Shown here: positions 1 to 8,341 of the stretch, piece by piece
Layout: the number at the start of each line of letters is the position of its first letter
How positions within the stretch are numbered: position 1 is the stretch's first letter
Virus record (IMG/VR): IMGVR_UViG_3300045243_000060
Coordinates: 1-61,888 of that record
Reading direction: 5' to 3' (one strand)
DNA: 61,888 bases
Source of the DNA: a virus
The notes under the pieces: model-generated
Database searches by the model: none
Seen by the model: the letters and a program-made list of their open reading frames with translations, nothing else
What the model was told of the DNA's origin: nothing
Translations under genes and position numbers: made by a program

Positions 1-396
1 GCCGCCGAGTGCGCCGTGGAGCGGTGGCAGGACGCGCTCCATACGTTGCTCGTGCCGCAATGGCGCGCGTTCGCTGGCGCTCCGCCGCAACCTTGCCAGC
101 ACGACCGCGAGGGCATGCGCCGGGTCAGCAAGCTCGGCGCCGAGTTGGGCGTCAAGGTTCGGTACCACTGGTGCCACGCGGCGACCGGCGCGGAGGCGGA
201 CGGGTACATGACCCGCAACGACCAACTCGCGCTCAACTGCTCGCACCTCATCGCGTTCCCGGCCGGTCCGGACGAGGTACAGCGGAGCGGCGTTTGGGCG
301 ACCGTCCGGCGCGCAGCGCAGCGCCAGCGGCCCGTCAAGATCGTCCCGCTGGACGGTTCGGACGCGTACATCTACAGCCCGTCAGTGGGGCTGTGA
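1..396 (+). CDS. SLOG-fold (YAcAr/DUF2493-like) nucleotide-binding protein, 5' end missing
   Basis: The frame is open from base 1, so the true start lies outside the window; a GTG at 16 is only an internal possibility. The C-terminal two thirds has a pattern typical of SLOG/DprA-like proteins of the DUF2493 type: an RN..L motif, a hydrophobic strand ending in IAFPAG, then a segment resembling the GT...A phosphate-binding turn, here SGVWATVRRA. Such proteins are thought to bind nucleotides or nucleotide-derived signals, but no reaction can be assigned. The stop overlaps the next start (TGATG). Family assignment is by motif only. Confidence 0.55.
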   Translation, partial: AAECAVERWQDALHTLLVPQWRAFAGAPPQPCQHDREGMRRVSKLGAELGVKVRYHWCHAATGAEADGYMTRNDQLALNCSHLIAFPAGPDEVQRSGVWATVRRAAQRQRPVKIVPLDGSDAYIYSPSVGL

Positions 397-551
397 TGGG
401 GCGCGTGAGCCTGACGACCGTGGACCGGCAGACGTTCTGCATCTACTGCCAGCAGGACTTCAAGCGGCCGTCCGACCTGGCGTGGCACATTCTCAAGAAG
501 CACCCTGGAACGTACGCAGCGCACCACGTCGTCCGGCGCGTAACGCGCTAG
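396..551 (+). CDS. Single C2H2 zinc-finger protein, 51 aa
   Basis: The start ATG overlaps the upstream stop. The protein has a textbook classical C2H2 finger: C15 and C18, a phenylalanine and a leucine at the expected core positions, then H31 and H36, giving CX2CX12HX4H. The tail is basic. Single-finger proteins in phages are generally presumed to bind DNA, RNA or protein; no target is visible. It is the last gene before the intergenic region holding the helicase promoter. Confidence 0.7.
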   Translation: MGRVSLTTVDRQTFCIYCQQDFKRPSDLAWHILKKHPGTYAAHHVVRRVTR

Positions 552-586
552 CGCACCCACCGGCGGAAGGTGCCAAAACCGCCAAG

Positions 587-640
587 CATCCGTCCGCCGG
601 ATGGCCTATAGTTCCTAGTTGATGTTGGCTACTCAATCAA
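587..640 (+). promoter_or_regulatory. Phage promoter candidate upstream of the helicase
   Basis: The ten-mer CATCCGTCCG at 587-596 is followed after exactly 10 nt by TATAGT at 607-612, which looks like a -10 hexamer. The same arrangement recurs at other gene-block starts in the window. Downstream, TTGAT (619-623) and ATCAA (636-640) form an inverted repeat in the presumed leader, just before the ribosome binding site AAGGAG (643-648). Function is inferred from recurrence and position. Confidence 0.55.
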
Positions 641-657
641 CAAAGGAGTCGGATCAG

Positions 658-2670
658 ATGAGCGCAGCGAAGAACAGCACCCACCCCGTCGTCGCAGAGC
701 TTTCCCGCGACGGCGACCGGATCAACGTGACGTTCGATTACAGCCCGCAGCGGGTCAAGCTCGCCAAGCGGGTCAGCGGCTACACGTTCGTGAACAAGGA
801 GAAGGCTCGCGCAGCGGGTCTGACCGACGCGTTCTGGCGCTACCCGCTAGACCTAGTAACCGGCCGTCGACTCCGCGAGGTATTCGGCGACGAGCTAGGG
901 ATCGGCCCCAAGCTCCGCGCGTGGGGCAACAAGGAAGTCACCAAGGAGCAGAAGCTCGCGACCCTCAGTGACGCGGACGACGCCGACCTGAGCAGCGACG
1001 CGCTCCGCAAGCTCGTCAAGGGCACCAAGAACGAGAACGGCGACCCGTTCAAGCTCCGCCCCTATCAGAAGGCGGACATCAGGTTCGCCAGCGAGGGCAA
1101 GGCGGTCATCATCGCCAATCAGCCCCGGACGGGTAAGACCATCACGGCCATCGGCACGGTCATCGAGTCCGGTCTGGAGTACGGCTGGCACCTGGTGTTC
1201 GCGCCGGTCGCTAGCCTCCGGACCGTCTGGGAGGCTGGCATCAAGGACGCGTACCGGATGGCCGGTCTGGAAGAGCCGGTCGTGCTGACGGGCGACACGC
1301 CGAACGAGCGCAAGAAGGCGATCCAGAGGGCAGCCGAGATGGCTGACGCTGGCGAGTCGTTCTACCTCGTTCTGAACCCTTACCACGCGCGGCTCAAGCG
1401 AGTCAGCCACGGCAAGGGCGACCAGATCACGTTCACCCAGGAGCCGGTCAGCCCTGAGCTGATGGAGATCGACTGGGACAGCATGATCATTGACGAGTAC
1501 CACCTCATGGGCCTGTCGAATCCGATCACGCTCGGCGCGAAGGGTGTGAACGAGATCGCGACGACGACACAGCCTGAGCTAAGGCTCGCGCTGTCCGGTA
1601 CGCCCATGGGTGGCAAGCCCATCAAGCTCTGGGGCGCGCTGCACTTCCTCAACCCGGAGGAGTTCACGAGTCGCTGGAATTGGGCCAAGCACTGGCTGGT
1701 CGTCAAGTCGGAGTCGCATCCGGGCGGCAGCCACTCGGTCATCGAGGGCATCATGCCCGGCCGTGAGGTGGACTTCTACGATCACCTGAAGCCCTACCTC
1801 GTTCGACGGACTCAGCGCGAGGCGCTGCCGGGTCTGCCTGAGATGCCGAGGGTCAACGTCTGGTGCGACATGACGCCGCGTCAGTCGGATCAGTACCAGA
1901 CCTTCCTCACCGAGGCGGAGTGGCGGATGGACGACGCCGAGGAAGCCGGTCGCTTGACCGCGACGAACGTACTCGCGGAGTACACCCGCCTCAAGCAGTT
2001 CGCGGACGGGTTCTGCGAAGTCCACAAGACGGGCAAGGTGCTCGAGAACGGTCTGGACCAGCTGCGGGTCAGCCAGACGCCGGACAGCGGCAAGCTCATC
2101 CAGCTGGTCGAGAAGCTCCGCGAGGAGAACGTCATCACCGAGTCCGACGACGACGACGAGCCACGCTGCGCGCTGATCGCCAGCCAGTTCAACGACATGG
2201 TGAAGATGGTCGCCGGTGAACTGACCCGGATGGGCGTTCCGAACGCGATCATCGGGAAGTACGGCGCGAAGGGCGCGGAGCGCGACGCGCTGGTGAAGGC
2301 GTTCCAGGAGCAGACCGAGGGTGCGCCTCGCGTTCTGCTGATGAACACCCTGGCCGGTACCGCGTTGACCCTGGACCGGGCTAGCAGCGTCCACATGCTG
2401 GACGAGACCTGGGTGCCCGACAATCAGGAGCAGATGGAGAACCGGGCGACCGCTACCACGCAGGAAGCGATTGACCGGGGCTGCGGCGTCTACTACTACC
2501 GGACCCGCAACACCGTCGAGTCGGCCATCCAGAAGAAGGTCGCTGGTAAGGCGATGAACAATCACACCATCCTGGACCTGCGACGCGAGATGAAGCGTCA
2601 AGCGGAGCAGGAAGAGCGTCGGCTGGCGGGCGAGCGCGCCGACGACGGCAAGGCGATGCTGGCAGAGTAG
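658..2670 (+). CDS. SNF2/DEAD-type superfamily 2 helicase
   Basis: ATP-dependent DNA helicase or translocase of superfamily 2, about 670 aa. Walker A is NQPRTGKT (from about residue 154), motif II is DEYH (279-282) in place of DEAH, and a motif III-like SGTP follows. The C-terminal RecA domain ends with DETW and a glutamine/arginine-rich motif VI (QEQMENRATA), as in SNF2 proteins. The start ATG at 658 is chosen for the AAGGAG nine bases upstream; in-frame TTG 619 and ATG 622 lie inside the promoter leader and are less likely. A terminator hairpin follows. A role in replication or recombination fits the neighbouring nuclease and Sak4-like ATPase. Confidence 0.88.
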   Translation: MSAAKNSTHPVVAELSRDGDRINVTFDYSPQRVKLAKRVSGYTFVNKEKARAAGLTDAFWRYPLDLVTGRRLREVFGDELGIGPKLRAWGNKEVTKEQKLATLSDADDADLSSDALRKLVKGTKNENGDPFKLRPYQKADIRFASEGKAVIIANQPRTGKTITAIGTVIESGLEYGWHLVFAPVASLRTVWEAGIKDAYRMAGLEEPVVLTGDTPNERKKAIQRAAEMADAGESFYLVLNPYHARLKRVSHGKGDQITFTQEPVSPELMEIDWDSMIIDEYHLMGLSNPITLGAKGVNEIATTTQPELRLALSGTPMGGKPIKLWGALHFLNPEEFTSRWNWAKHWLVVKSESHPGGSHSVIEGIMPGREVDFYDHLKPYLVRRTQREALPGLPEMPRVNVWCDMTPRQSDQYQTFLTEAEWRMDDAEEAGRLTATNVLAEYTRLKQFADGFCEVHKTGKVLENGLDQLRVSQTPDSGKLIQLVEKLREENVITESDDDDEPRCALIASQFNDMVKMVAGELTRMGVPNAIIGKYGAKGAERDALVKAFQEQTEGAPRVLLMNTLAGTALTLDRASSVHMLDETWVPDNQEQMENRATATTQEAIDRGCGVYYYRTRNTVESAIQKKVAGKAMNNHTILDLRREMKRQAEQEERRLAGERADDGKAMLAE

Positions 2671-2696
2671 CCAACCTAGTCAGCATCGGAGCGCAG

Positions 2697-2719
2697 CGGC
2701 CCGCTACGGCGGGCCGTTT
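2697..2719 (+). terminator. Hairpin terminator after the helicase
   Basis: CGGCCCGC (2697-2704) pairs perfectly with GCGGGCCG (2709-2716) around a TACG tetraloop and is followed by a short T run. It lies 26 bases after the helicase stop. Confidence 0.75.
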
Positions 2720-3012
2720 GCGTTCCAGGGTAGCTACCCACGCGACCTTCTCACAGCCCACTAGACGGGCGGAGGTAGCACCTGGTGCCCTCCGAGTCGT
2801 TCACAGCAGCGGAGCTTAAGCGGTTGGGCTCTGAGTAGCCAGCCCTCTGTCCCTCCAGATCGGACGCCGATGCGCGACACGGCGCTCCGACCCGGACAGC
2901 CGGACCTGCGACTGCCCTCCATGCGTCGAGGTTCGGACCGCTCACCTGGTGCCGCCGAGTCGTTCGCTATAGTCCACGACCCCATCGGCTACGATCTCGC
3001 AGGAGGGCGAAG
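2720..3012. promoter_or_regulatory. Gene-free control region upstream of the nuclease gene
   Basis: No convincing gene lies here. It holds a perfect 12-bp palindrome GGGTAGCTACCC (2728-2739), a TCACAGCC motif at 2751, and a direct repeat of CACCTGGTGCC followed by GAGTCGTTC at 2779-2802 and 2943-2965. The second copy runs into a promoter-like TATAGT at 2968-2973. The ribosome binding site AGGAGGG lies just before GTG 3013. Operator function is inference. Confidence 0.5.
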
Positions 3013-4197
3013 GTGACACCGGCTACTCGGACCCGTCGCAAGGGCGCGACGAAGAAGCGGACAGCGACAACGCAGCGCGAGCGCAAGGGCAAGCCCAAGG
3101 CGTCGGCGCAGGTCGCTCAGGTCCGCACCAGCGAGCGCGCGAGTTGGAACGCTTGCCGCCAGCAGTGGGAGTGGGGGTGGGTCAAACACCTCAAGCCTCG
3201 CGAGACCAAGCCCGCGCTCCGGTTCGGCTCGCTGATCCACGAGGCTCTCGAGATGCGGTACCCGCCGGGCATCAAGCGTGGGCCGCTACCGGCGGAGTCG
3301 TTCGAGAAGCTGTACATCGAAGACCTGGCAGAGGCGGAGCAGACCTGGGGCTTCAGGGCGGACGACCAATGGGAGGACGCGCTTGACGTCGGCGTGGACA
3401 TGATGGAGCGGTACATCGACGAGTACGGCAAGGACGAGGACTGGAAGGTGATCGCCAGCGAGATGACATTCCAGGTGCCGGTGTTCGCGGTCGAGGCGGA
3501 GCCAGGGCTATGGGTTCCGGCGCAGCACGACACGGAGGGCGCCAAGCACCTGTTTGACTACGTCGGAACGATGGACGGCGTTTGGGAGAACCGGATGGAC
3601 GGCGGCATCCGGGTGAACGACTACAAGACTTGCAGCGGCGACCCGGTGAAGGAAGCAGCGTCCAAGTTCACGCTGGACGAGCAGACGACCGCCTACTGGA
3701 CCTGGGGTGTGGAGTGGCTTGAGGCGACGCGGATTCTCAGCCGCCAGCAGATGCAGAAGCTTGACGGGATGTTGTTCACGTTCATGCGCAAGGCGAAGTC
3801 GGACCCGCGACCGCAGGACGCGTTCGGCCGCTACCTCAACAAGCCAACGAAAGCTCAGGAGGAAGCGGGCGAACCCGGCGATGTCAGCAAGAGCCAGCCG
3901 CCACCGTACTTCCATCGTGAGGTGATGTACCGTTCCGACGCGGACCGGAGCAAAGCGCGCCAGCGGGCCATCCGCCAGTTCATCGAGATGGACGCCGCCA
4001 AGCGCCATCCGGAGCGGCTGGTGTACAAGCAGCCCGGTACCGGCTTCCCCCGGCAGGTCTGCGTGGGCTGTGAGTTTCGCGACATGTGCGAGCTACACGA
4101 GATTGACGCCGACTGGGAGAGCCAGCGCGACGCGACGATGACGACCTGGGACCCGTACGACGCCCACGAGGTAGAGCAGGAAGGGAAGTCCAAGTGA
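3013..4197 (+). CDS. PD-(D/E)XK exonuclease with Fe-S cysteine set (Cas4/AddB/RecB-like)
   Basis: A 394-aa nuclease of the RecB/Cas4 PD-(D/E)XK family, probably acting on DNA ends in recombination or replication. Catalytic candidates are D188 (in GTMDGV) and D203-Y-K205. One cysteine at C48 and a C-terminal group at C350, C353 and C359 (C-X2-C-X5-C) match the split four-cysteine arrangement that binds a 4Fe-4S cluster in Cas4 and AddB. The first 35 residues are lysine/arginine-rich. It starts at GTG after AGGAGGG. Next to a Sak4-like ATPase and an SSB-like protein, it looks like the nuclease of a phage recombination module. Confidence 0.85.
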   Translation: MTPATRTRRKGATKKRTATTQRERKGKPKASAQVAQVRTSERASWNACRQQWEWGWVKHLKPRETKPALRFGSLIHEALEMRYPPGIKRGPLPAESFEKLYIEDLAEAEQTWGFRADDQWEDALDVGVDMMERYIDEYGKDEDWKVIASEMTFQVPVFAVEAEPGLWVPAQHDTEGAKHLFDYVGTMDGVWENRMDGGIRVNDYKTCSGDPVKEAASKFTLDEQTTAYWTWGVEWLEATRILSRQQMQKLDGMLFTFMRKAKSDPRPQDAFGRYLNKPTKAQEEAGEPGDVSKSQPPPYFHREVMYRSDADRSKARQRAIRQFIEMDAAKRHPERLVYKQPGTGFPRQVCVGCEFRDMCELHEIDADWESQRDATMTTWDPYDAHEVEQEGKSK

Positions 4198-4490
4198 GCG
4201 GCGAAGCTACTACTAACTTGAGCAGCGGTCGGACGCTGCCGGTACACGAGAGGACAGATACAGTGATTGACCAACGGACAGCATTGGTGTTGGGGTGGCT
4301 CCGCCCGGAGCGCGAGCTACCAACCGCGACGATTGAGGCGGCATTCGCGCAGTCGCGCAGCCTCAGCCGGTCGCGCAGGTACATCAGTCGCCACGAGCGC
4401 GCGGCGACGCTTCAAACCTTTGGCATGATAGCTTGCTGCCTCGCGGTGCTAGCTATCTCGCTGACGTTCGCGCTAGCTGGCGTCCACTAG
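4194..4490 (+). CDS. Small membrane protein, unknown function
   Basis: 98 aa, starting at a GTG that overlaps the nuclease stop (GTGA); an alternative GTG at 4263 would shorten it by 23 residues. The middle is arginine/serine-rich. The C-terminus has one clear hydrophobic segment of about 20 residues (MIACCLAVLAISLTFALAG). I do not recognise a family. Confidence 0.6.
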   Translation: MSGEATTNLSSGRTLPVHERTDTVIDQRTALVLGWLRPERELPTATIEAAFAQSRSLSRSRRYISRHERAATLQTFGMIACCLAVLAISLTFALAGVH

Positions 4491-4491
4491 A

Positions 4492-5283
4492 GTGGCTAGC
4501 GCAACACCGCCCGCAAGCCTCCGCCCGGTCGGAGGAGAGGGGAAGCTGCGGCTTCTCGTGTTCGGCGTCGCTGGCGCCGGCAAGACGCGGCTAGCAGGCA
4601 CCGGGGCCAACTCGCTCATCATCCACCCGCCGACGGACAGCACGGCGAGCATCCACGAGTCCGACAACGTAGACGAGTTGGTCGTGGAGCACCACGTTGA
4701 TATGGCGGACGCGTTCGCGTACTGCCAGCAGGGTGGCGCCGACGAGTACGACTGGGTATGGCTGGACGGCATCACGCTCTGGGAGGACCACGGTCTGGAC
4801 GACGTGTTCCAGCAGGTCGTGGACCTGAAGCCTCAGCGCGAGGCGCACGGCCCGGACAAGGGCGAGTACGGCGTCAATCGGCGCCGCATCATGAAGTGGA
4901 TCAGGGACATGGTCGGGCTGGCGCAAGCTGGTCACTTCAACCTTGGAGTGACGGCGCTGCCCTGGAACGTCTATGACCCGGTCCGCGAGGACGACATCTG
5001 GATGCCGTCAGTCGGACCGCGCGACGGTAGCCTGAGCCACAAGCTCTGCGGCTACATGAACGTGGTCGCGTATCTCCGCATCGTGGAGCGCGACGACAAG
5101 CCCGCGACCCGCAAGCTGTACACGCAGGCACCGGGCTTCTACGGCAAGGATCAGATCAGTCCGGACGGCGAGTCGCTGAACGGGCTACCGGACCCAACGA
5201 TGACTAGCATCACGGCAGCATTGAACGGCGGCACCCAGACGGGTCGTCGCCGGACCAAACGACCGGCGCGCAAGCGTCGATAG
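4492..5283 (+). CDS. Sak4-like RecA-fold single-strand annealing ATPase
   Basis: 263 aa with Walker A GVAGAGKT at residues 25-32 near the N-terminus and a Walker B-like hydrophobic strand ending in WLDGI. The size, the N-terminal P-loop after a short leader and the position directly before a DUF669-type protein match phage Sak4/AAA_24 proteins, which promote strand annealing with an SSB partner. The C-terminus is very basic. It starts at GTG 4492, one base after the upstream stop. The exact subfamily is inferred from context as much as from motifs. Confidence 0.75.
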   Translation: MASATPPASLRPVGGEGKLRLLVFGVAGAGKTRLAGTGANSLIIHPPTDSTASIHESDNVDELVVEHHVDMADAFAYCQQGGADEYDWVWLDGITLWEDHGLDDVFQQVVDLKPQREAHGPDKGEYGVNRRRIMKWIRDMVGLAQAGHFNLGVTALPWNVYDPVREDDIWMPSVGPRDGSLSHKLCGYMNVVAYLRIVERDDKPATRKLYTQAPGFYGKDQISPDGESLNGLPDPTMTSITAALNGGTQTGRRRTKRPARKRR

Positions 5284-5302
5284 ATAAGGAGGCCACCACA
5301 AG

Positions 5303-6094
5303 GTGACCAAGCTCAGCTATGACATGACCGATGTCGAGGACAGCGGAGGCGACTTCACGCCGCTGCCGGTCGGCGTGTACAACTGCACCATCGACAGCCT
5401 GGAGCTAACCGAGTCGCAGGCTGGCAACGAGATGATCAAGGTGACCTACAAGGTCAAGGACGGCGAGCACGCCGGTCGCCTGATCTGGGACAACGTCGTC
5501 TTGTCCGTGGACTGGAAGTACCTCCAGTTCCTCAAGGCGGTCGGCGTCGTCACCCCGAACGGCAAGAAGCGCAAGGGCGAGTTCACCCTGGAGAGCTTCC
5601 AGGGCGACAAGGTCCAGGTCCGCGTCAAGCACGAGGCGGACAACCGCCCGGAGCAGAAGCAGGCGGACGGTACCTTCCCGCAGCGCCACCGCGTCCAGTC
5701 GGTGAACCCGATGCCCGACGACATCGACGACGATGACGACGAGCCAGACGCGACAGCGGACGACGGCGGCGACGAGGTATGGTCGTGGGCCGATCTGGAG
5801 GACGCGACGCTGGACGAGCTAACGGAGATCAACGAGGACGAGGAGTTGGGCGTCCGGATCACCAGCAAGTCCAAGGTCGAGACCGTCCGTGGCAAGGTCG
5901 CGGAGGCGTTGGGCGTCCTGGAGACGGAGACGGACGACGACGATGACGACGACGACGACGGGTACGACGACATGGACAAGGCGGCTCTGAAGGCAGAGGC
6001 CAAGGAGCGCAGCCTGTCCACGGCCGGTTCGGAGCGGACGCTCATCAGGCGTCTGCGGAAGGACGACGAGGGCGACGGTGGCGAACCTTTCTGA
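5303..6094 (+). CDS. DUF669-type single-stranded DNA binding-like protein with SAP-like tail
   Basis: 263 aa, GTG start. The first 110 residues resemble DUF669 proteins, with the opening PLPVGVYNCTI and the V.YKV.DGEHAGRLIWDN pattern seen in phage SSB-like partners of Sak4. A long aspartate-rich linker follows, including a run of nine aspartates encoded by a GAC/GAT microsatellite. The C-terminal 35 residues resemble a SAP or LEM-like helix-turn-helix DNA-binding motif. A role in coating or delivering single-stranded DNA is inferred. The end overlaps the next gene by 17 bases. Confidence 0.7.
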   Translation: MTKLSYDMTDVEDSGGDFTPLPVGVYNCTIDSLELTESQAGNEMIKVTYKVKDGEHAGRLIWDNVVLSVDWKYLQFLKAVGVVTPNGKKRKGEFTLESFQGDKVQVRVKHEADNRPEQKQADGTFPQRHRVQSVNPMPDDIDDDDDEPDATADDGGDEVWSWADLEDATLDELTEINEDEELGVRITSKSKVETVRGKVAEALGVLETETDDDDDDDDDGYDDMDKAALKAEAKERSLSTAGSERTLIRRLRKDDEGDGGEPF

Positions 6095-6347
6095 GCCATC
6101 GTCCTTCCGGACGCGCAACATGCTGCTAGCGACGTACCTCAGGCAACTGGGGTACGCCGCGCAGCTTGCGCGCGACGGCGACAACACGACGGGTGCCCCG
6201 GTCGGCGCTTGGGTGTTTGAGTCGTCACCGGAGCTTCTCGAGCAGGTGAAGGTGTTCCAGAAGGACGACGCGCGAGTTGAGCCAAGGTCGTTCTATCGGC
6301 TCGCCAAAGAGGTCCGGACCGGCATGCTCAAGTACCTGGGGTTATGA
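6078..6347 (+). CDS. DUF5659-like protein
   Basis: 89 aa from GTG 6078, overlapping the previous gene. It begins with the FRTRN and LLATYLRQLGY pattern, followed by WVFESSPELLEQVKVFQ and an RSFYRLAKEVR helix; this order is characteristic of DUF5659 proteins found in phages beside primase genes. Function is unknown. The stop directly abuts the next ATG. Confidence 0.6.
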   Translation: MANLSEPSSFRTRNMLLATYLRQLGYAAQLARDGDNTTGAPVGAWVFESSPELLEQVKVFQKDDARVEPRSFYRLAKEVRTGMLKYLGL

Positions 6348-7307
6348 ATGAATCATCCGGCAGCAACCGATGAGCAACTGGACGCGCTGGCGCCGTATGC
6401 CGGCGTGCCGGGCTCAGCGGAGATGAGGGCTATCGCGGAGCGTACGGGTGGCGAGATTGACCTGTACTGTCCGGTCCATCCGGACACCCGGCGCTCCGCG
6501 CAACTCAACCCCGCCAAGGGCGCGTTCTACTGCCACGCCGAGGGCAAGGGCCACTCGGTCCGCGTCCTCATTGAGCGACGTGACGAGTGGATCCCCGCGA
6601 CCGGCCGGGTGAAGCGGGTCCGGGTCAGCGACTTCAAGCCTCATAACGGCCACGACCCGCGCGCAGCACTCAGCCCGGACGACTGCGCCCGCTGGCATCG
6701 CGGGCTGTTGATGAATGAGGAGGCGCTGGACTGGCTCTGGTCGGAGCGCGGCATTGGCCTTCTCACAGCCAAGCGCGCGGGGCTAGGGCTGGACGGGCGG
6801 ATGCTCAAGATCCCGGTGTACGACCCGGACCGGAGCTTGGCGAACATCCGGACGTACGACCCGTCGCCACGAGCGGACCGGCGGAAGATTTGGAGCGTGA
6901 AGGGCTGCGGGTCGCCGCCACAGCTATACCCGGTCGGGGTATTGACCAGGCTGACGCGACCCGGCGCCAGCATCTTGTTCTGCGAGGGCGAGTGGGACGC
7001 GCTGTTAGCCCTACAGTCAGGTGTCATGGCTGTGACCAGGACGGCAGCCGCTCGGTCGCTCTGGCGCGAGGCGTGGAGTGACCTGTTCGTCGGGCGCCAT
7101 GTCTACGTCTGCCACGACGCGGACACACCGGGGCAGATGGGCAACGAGATCGTCGCCGAGTCGTTGCGAAGCTCAGCGGCCAGCGTCCACTACTGCCGGT
7201 TGCCCTACCCGGTACAGCCCAAGCACGGTAAGGACGTCAGCGACTTGATAATGGATCACGGGCCGATGGCCCTAGCTAGCGTCATGATTGACGCGGAGAG
7301 GATGTAA
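6348..7307 (+). CDS. DNA primase with zinc-binding and toprim domains
   Basis: 319 aa. The N-terminal zinc-binding module has C41, H44, C62 and a nearby histidine, as in DnaG-like primases. The C-terminal half has the toprim motifs: FCEGEWDAL around residue 210 carries the acidic E, and CHDADTPGQ around 257 carries the DxD. It is shorter than cellular DnaG and lacks an obvious helicase domain. It presumably synthesises primers for the phage DnaE-type polymerase, with the helicase supplied elsewhere. Confidence 0.8.
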   Translation: MNHPAATDEQLDALAPYAGVPGSAEMRAIAERTGGEIDLYCPVHPDTRRSAQLNPAKGAFYCHAEGKGHSVRVLIERRDEWIPATGRVKRVRVSDFKPHNGHDPRAALSPDDCARWHRGLLMNEEALDWLWSERGIGLLTAKRAGLGLDGRMLKIPVYDPDRSLANIRTYDPSPRADRRKIWSVKGCGSPPQLYPVGVLTRLTRPGASILFCEGEWDALLALQSGVMAVTRTAAARSLWREAWSDLFVGRHVYVCHDADTPGQMGNEIVAESLRSSAASVHYCRLPYPVQPKHGKDVSDLIMDHGPMALASVMIDAERM

Positions 7308-7310
7308 ACA

Positions 7311-7526
7311 TTGGATGTACAGGTCAGCATACATGTAAGATCGGCCGCCGCCAACCGGAGCGCCATCGTCAGCGCGGGGCCAACTAAGGAAGTTGACGTG
7401 AACGTCGAGATCGGCAATGAGCACACGGACTCATATGCGGCTGGACGAGTCAAGGAGATCACGCAAGCGGCGACGGACTGCGCCAGCAAGATCGAGTTCA
7501 TGCTCAGAGAGGAGACGAGCCAATGA
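7311..7526 (+). CDS. Small protein of unknown function, 71 aa
   Basis: Starts at TTG 7311 shortly after GAGAGGATG, which can serve as ribosome binding site. The sequence is a strand-rich N-terminal half (VQVSIHV, VDVNVEI) followed by a helix. It overlaps the next gene by 4 bases (ATGA). No family recognised. Confidence 0.6.
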   Translation: MDVQVSIHVRSAAANRSAIVSAGPTKEVDVNVEIGNEHTDSYAAGRVKEITQAATDCASKIEFMLREETSQ

Positions 7527-8341
7527 GGGTAGCGGTACTAGGATGCGGGCCAAGCGGATTGCTTGCGGCCCACGCAGCGGAGGAGTGGGGCCATGACGTC
7601 GTCGTCTACTCCAGGCGCCAGCGGAGCGACATCCATGGCGCCCAGTACATCCATGAGTCGATCCCAAGGCTCTGCGAGGAGGCGGACGCGCAGCCGGTCA
7701 GCTACGGCAAGATCGGCGAGGCATCGGGCTACGCAGCGAAGGTGTACTTGGACCCAGAGCATCCGACGAGTTGGGACAAGTTCCCGGTCGGCGTCGTGCC
7801 GGCGTGGCCGATGACCGGGGTGTACGCAACCCTTTGGTCGCGGTGGGAGTCGAGGATCGTCCCGACCGTCATCACGCCGGACTGGATCAGGAACGTGATG
7901 CTGTCGGACGGCGGCCGACTGGCGCCGGACGTGATGTTCAACTCGCTGCCGCGTAACCTGCTGTGCGAGCAGACCGTCGCCGGACCGGACGAGTTGGCCC
8001 ACCAGTTCCAGTCGGCGCCGGTCGTGTTTGAGCCAGACGCGAAGCTCGGCGGCGAGAACTACATCCTGTACAACGGCAAGACGGACGACGACTGGTACAG
8101 GACAAGCCGGTTGTTCGGCCACTCGTGGACGGAATACAGCGCGAGTCTGTTCGTCGGCGAGGCGCTGCGACCCGGATGGCTGGTCGGCATCAAGCCCACG
8201 CACACGGACTGCGACTGCCTCAACGACGAGCGGATGATCCGCATCGGCCGGTTCGGTCGGTGGGAGAAGGCGACGCTGGTGACGGACGCGTACCGCCAGG
8301 CTGTCGCTCGCTTTGAGCGCGAGAAGGTGTTGGCTCGATGA
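7523..8341 (+). CDS. Rossmann-fold FAD/NAD(P)-binding oxidoreductase-like protein
   Basis: 272 aa. It opens with a dinucleotide-binding beta-alpha-beta motif, G7-C-G9-P-S-G12, followed by an acidic/polar turn. The rest does not show a full set of motifs for a known flavin enzyme, so substrate and reaction are unknown. Similar GxGPSG proteins occur among actinophage replication genes. A role in modifying nucleotides or redox control is speculation. ATGA overlaps on both sides place it in the replication operon. Confidence 0.65.
   Translation: MRVAVLGCGPSGLLAAHAAEEWGHDVVVYSRRQRSDIHGAQYIHESIPRLCEEADAQPVSYGKIGEASGYAAKVYLDPEHPTSWDKFPVGVVPAWPMTGVYATLWSRWESRIVPTVITPDWIRNVMLSDGGRLAPDVMFNSLPRNLLCEQTVAGPDELAHQFQSAPVVFEPDAKLGGENYILYNGKTDDDWYRTSRLFGHSWTEYSASLFVGEALRPGWLVGIKPTHTDCDCLNDERMIRIGRFGRWEKATLVTDAYRQAVARFEREKVLAR

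Noticed and set aside
895-2601. Long minus-strand frames opposite the helicase and many other genes
   Set aside because: They are shadows caused by GC bias at third positions; they lack ribosome binding sites and start and stop inside + strand genes.
5925-5962. Simple-sequence repeat as a replication origin or phase-variable tract
   Set aside because: It is a GAC/GAT run encoding an aspartate-rich linker in the SSB-like protein, common in such linkers; trinucleotide changes would keep the frame.
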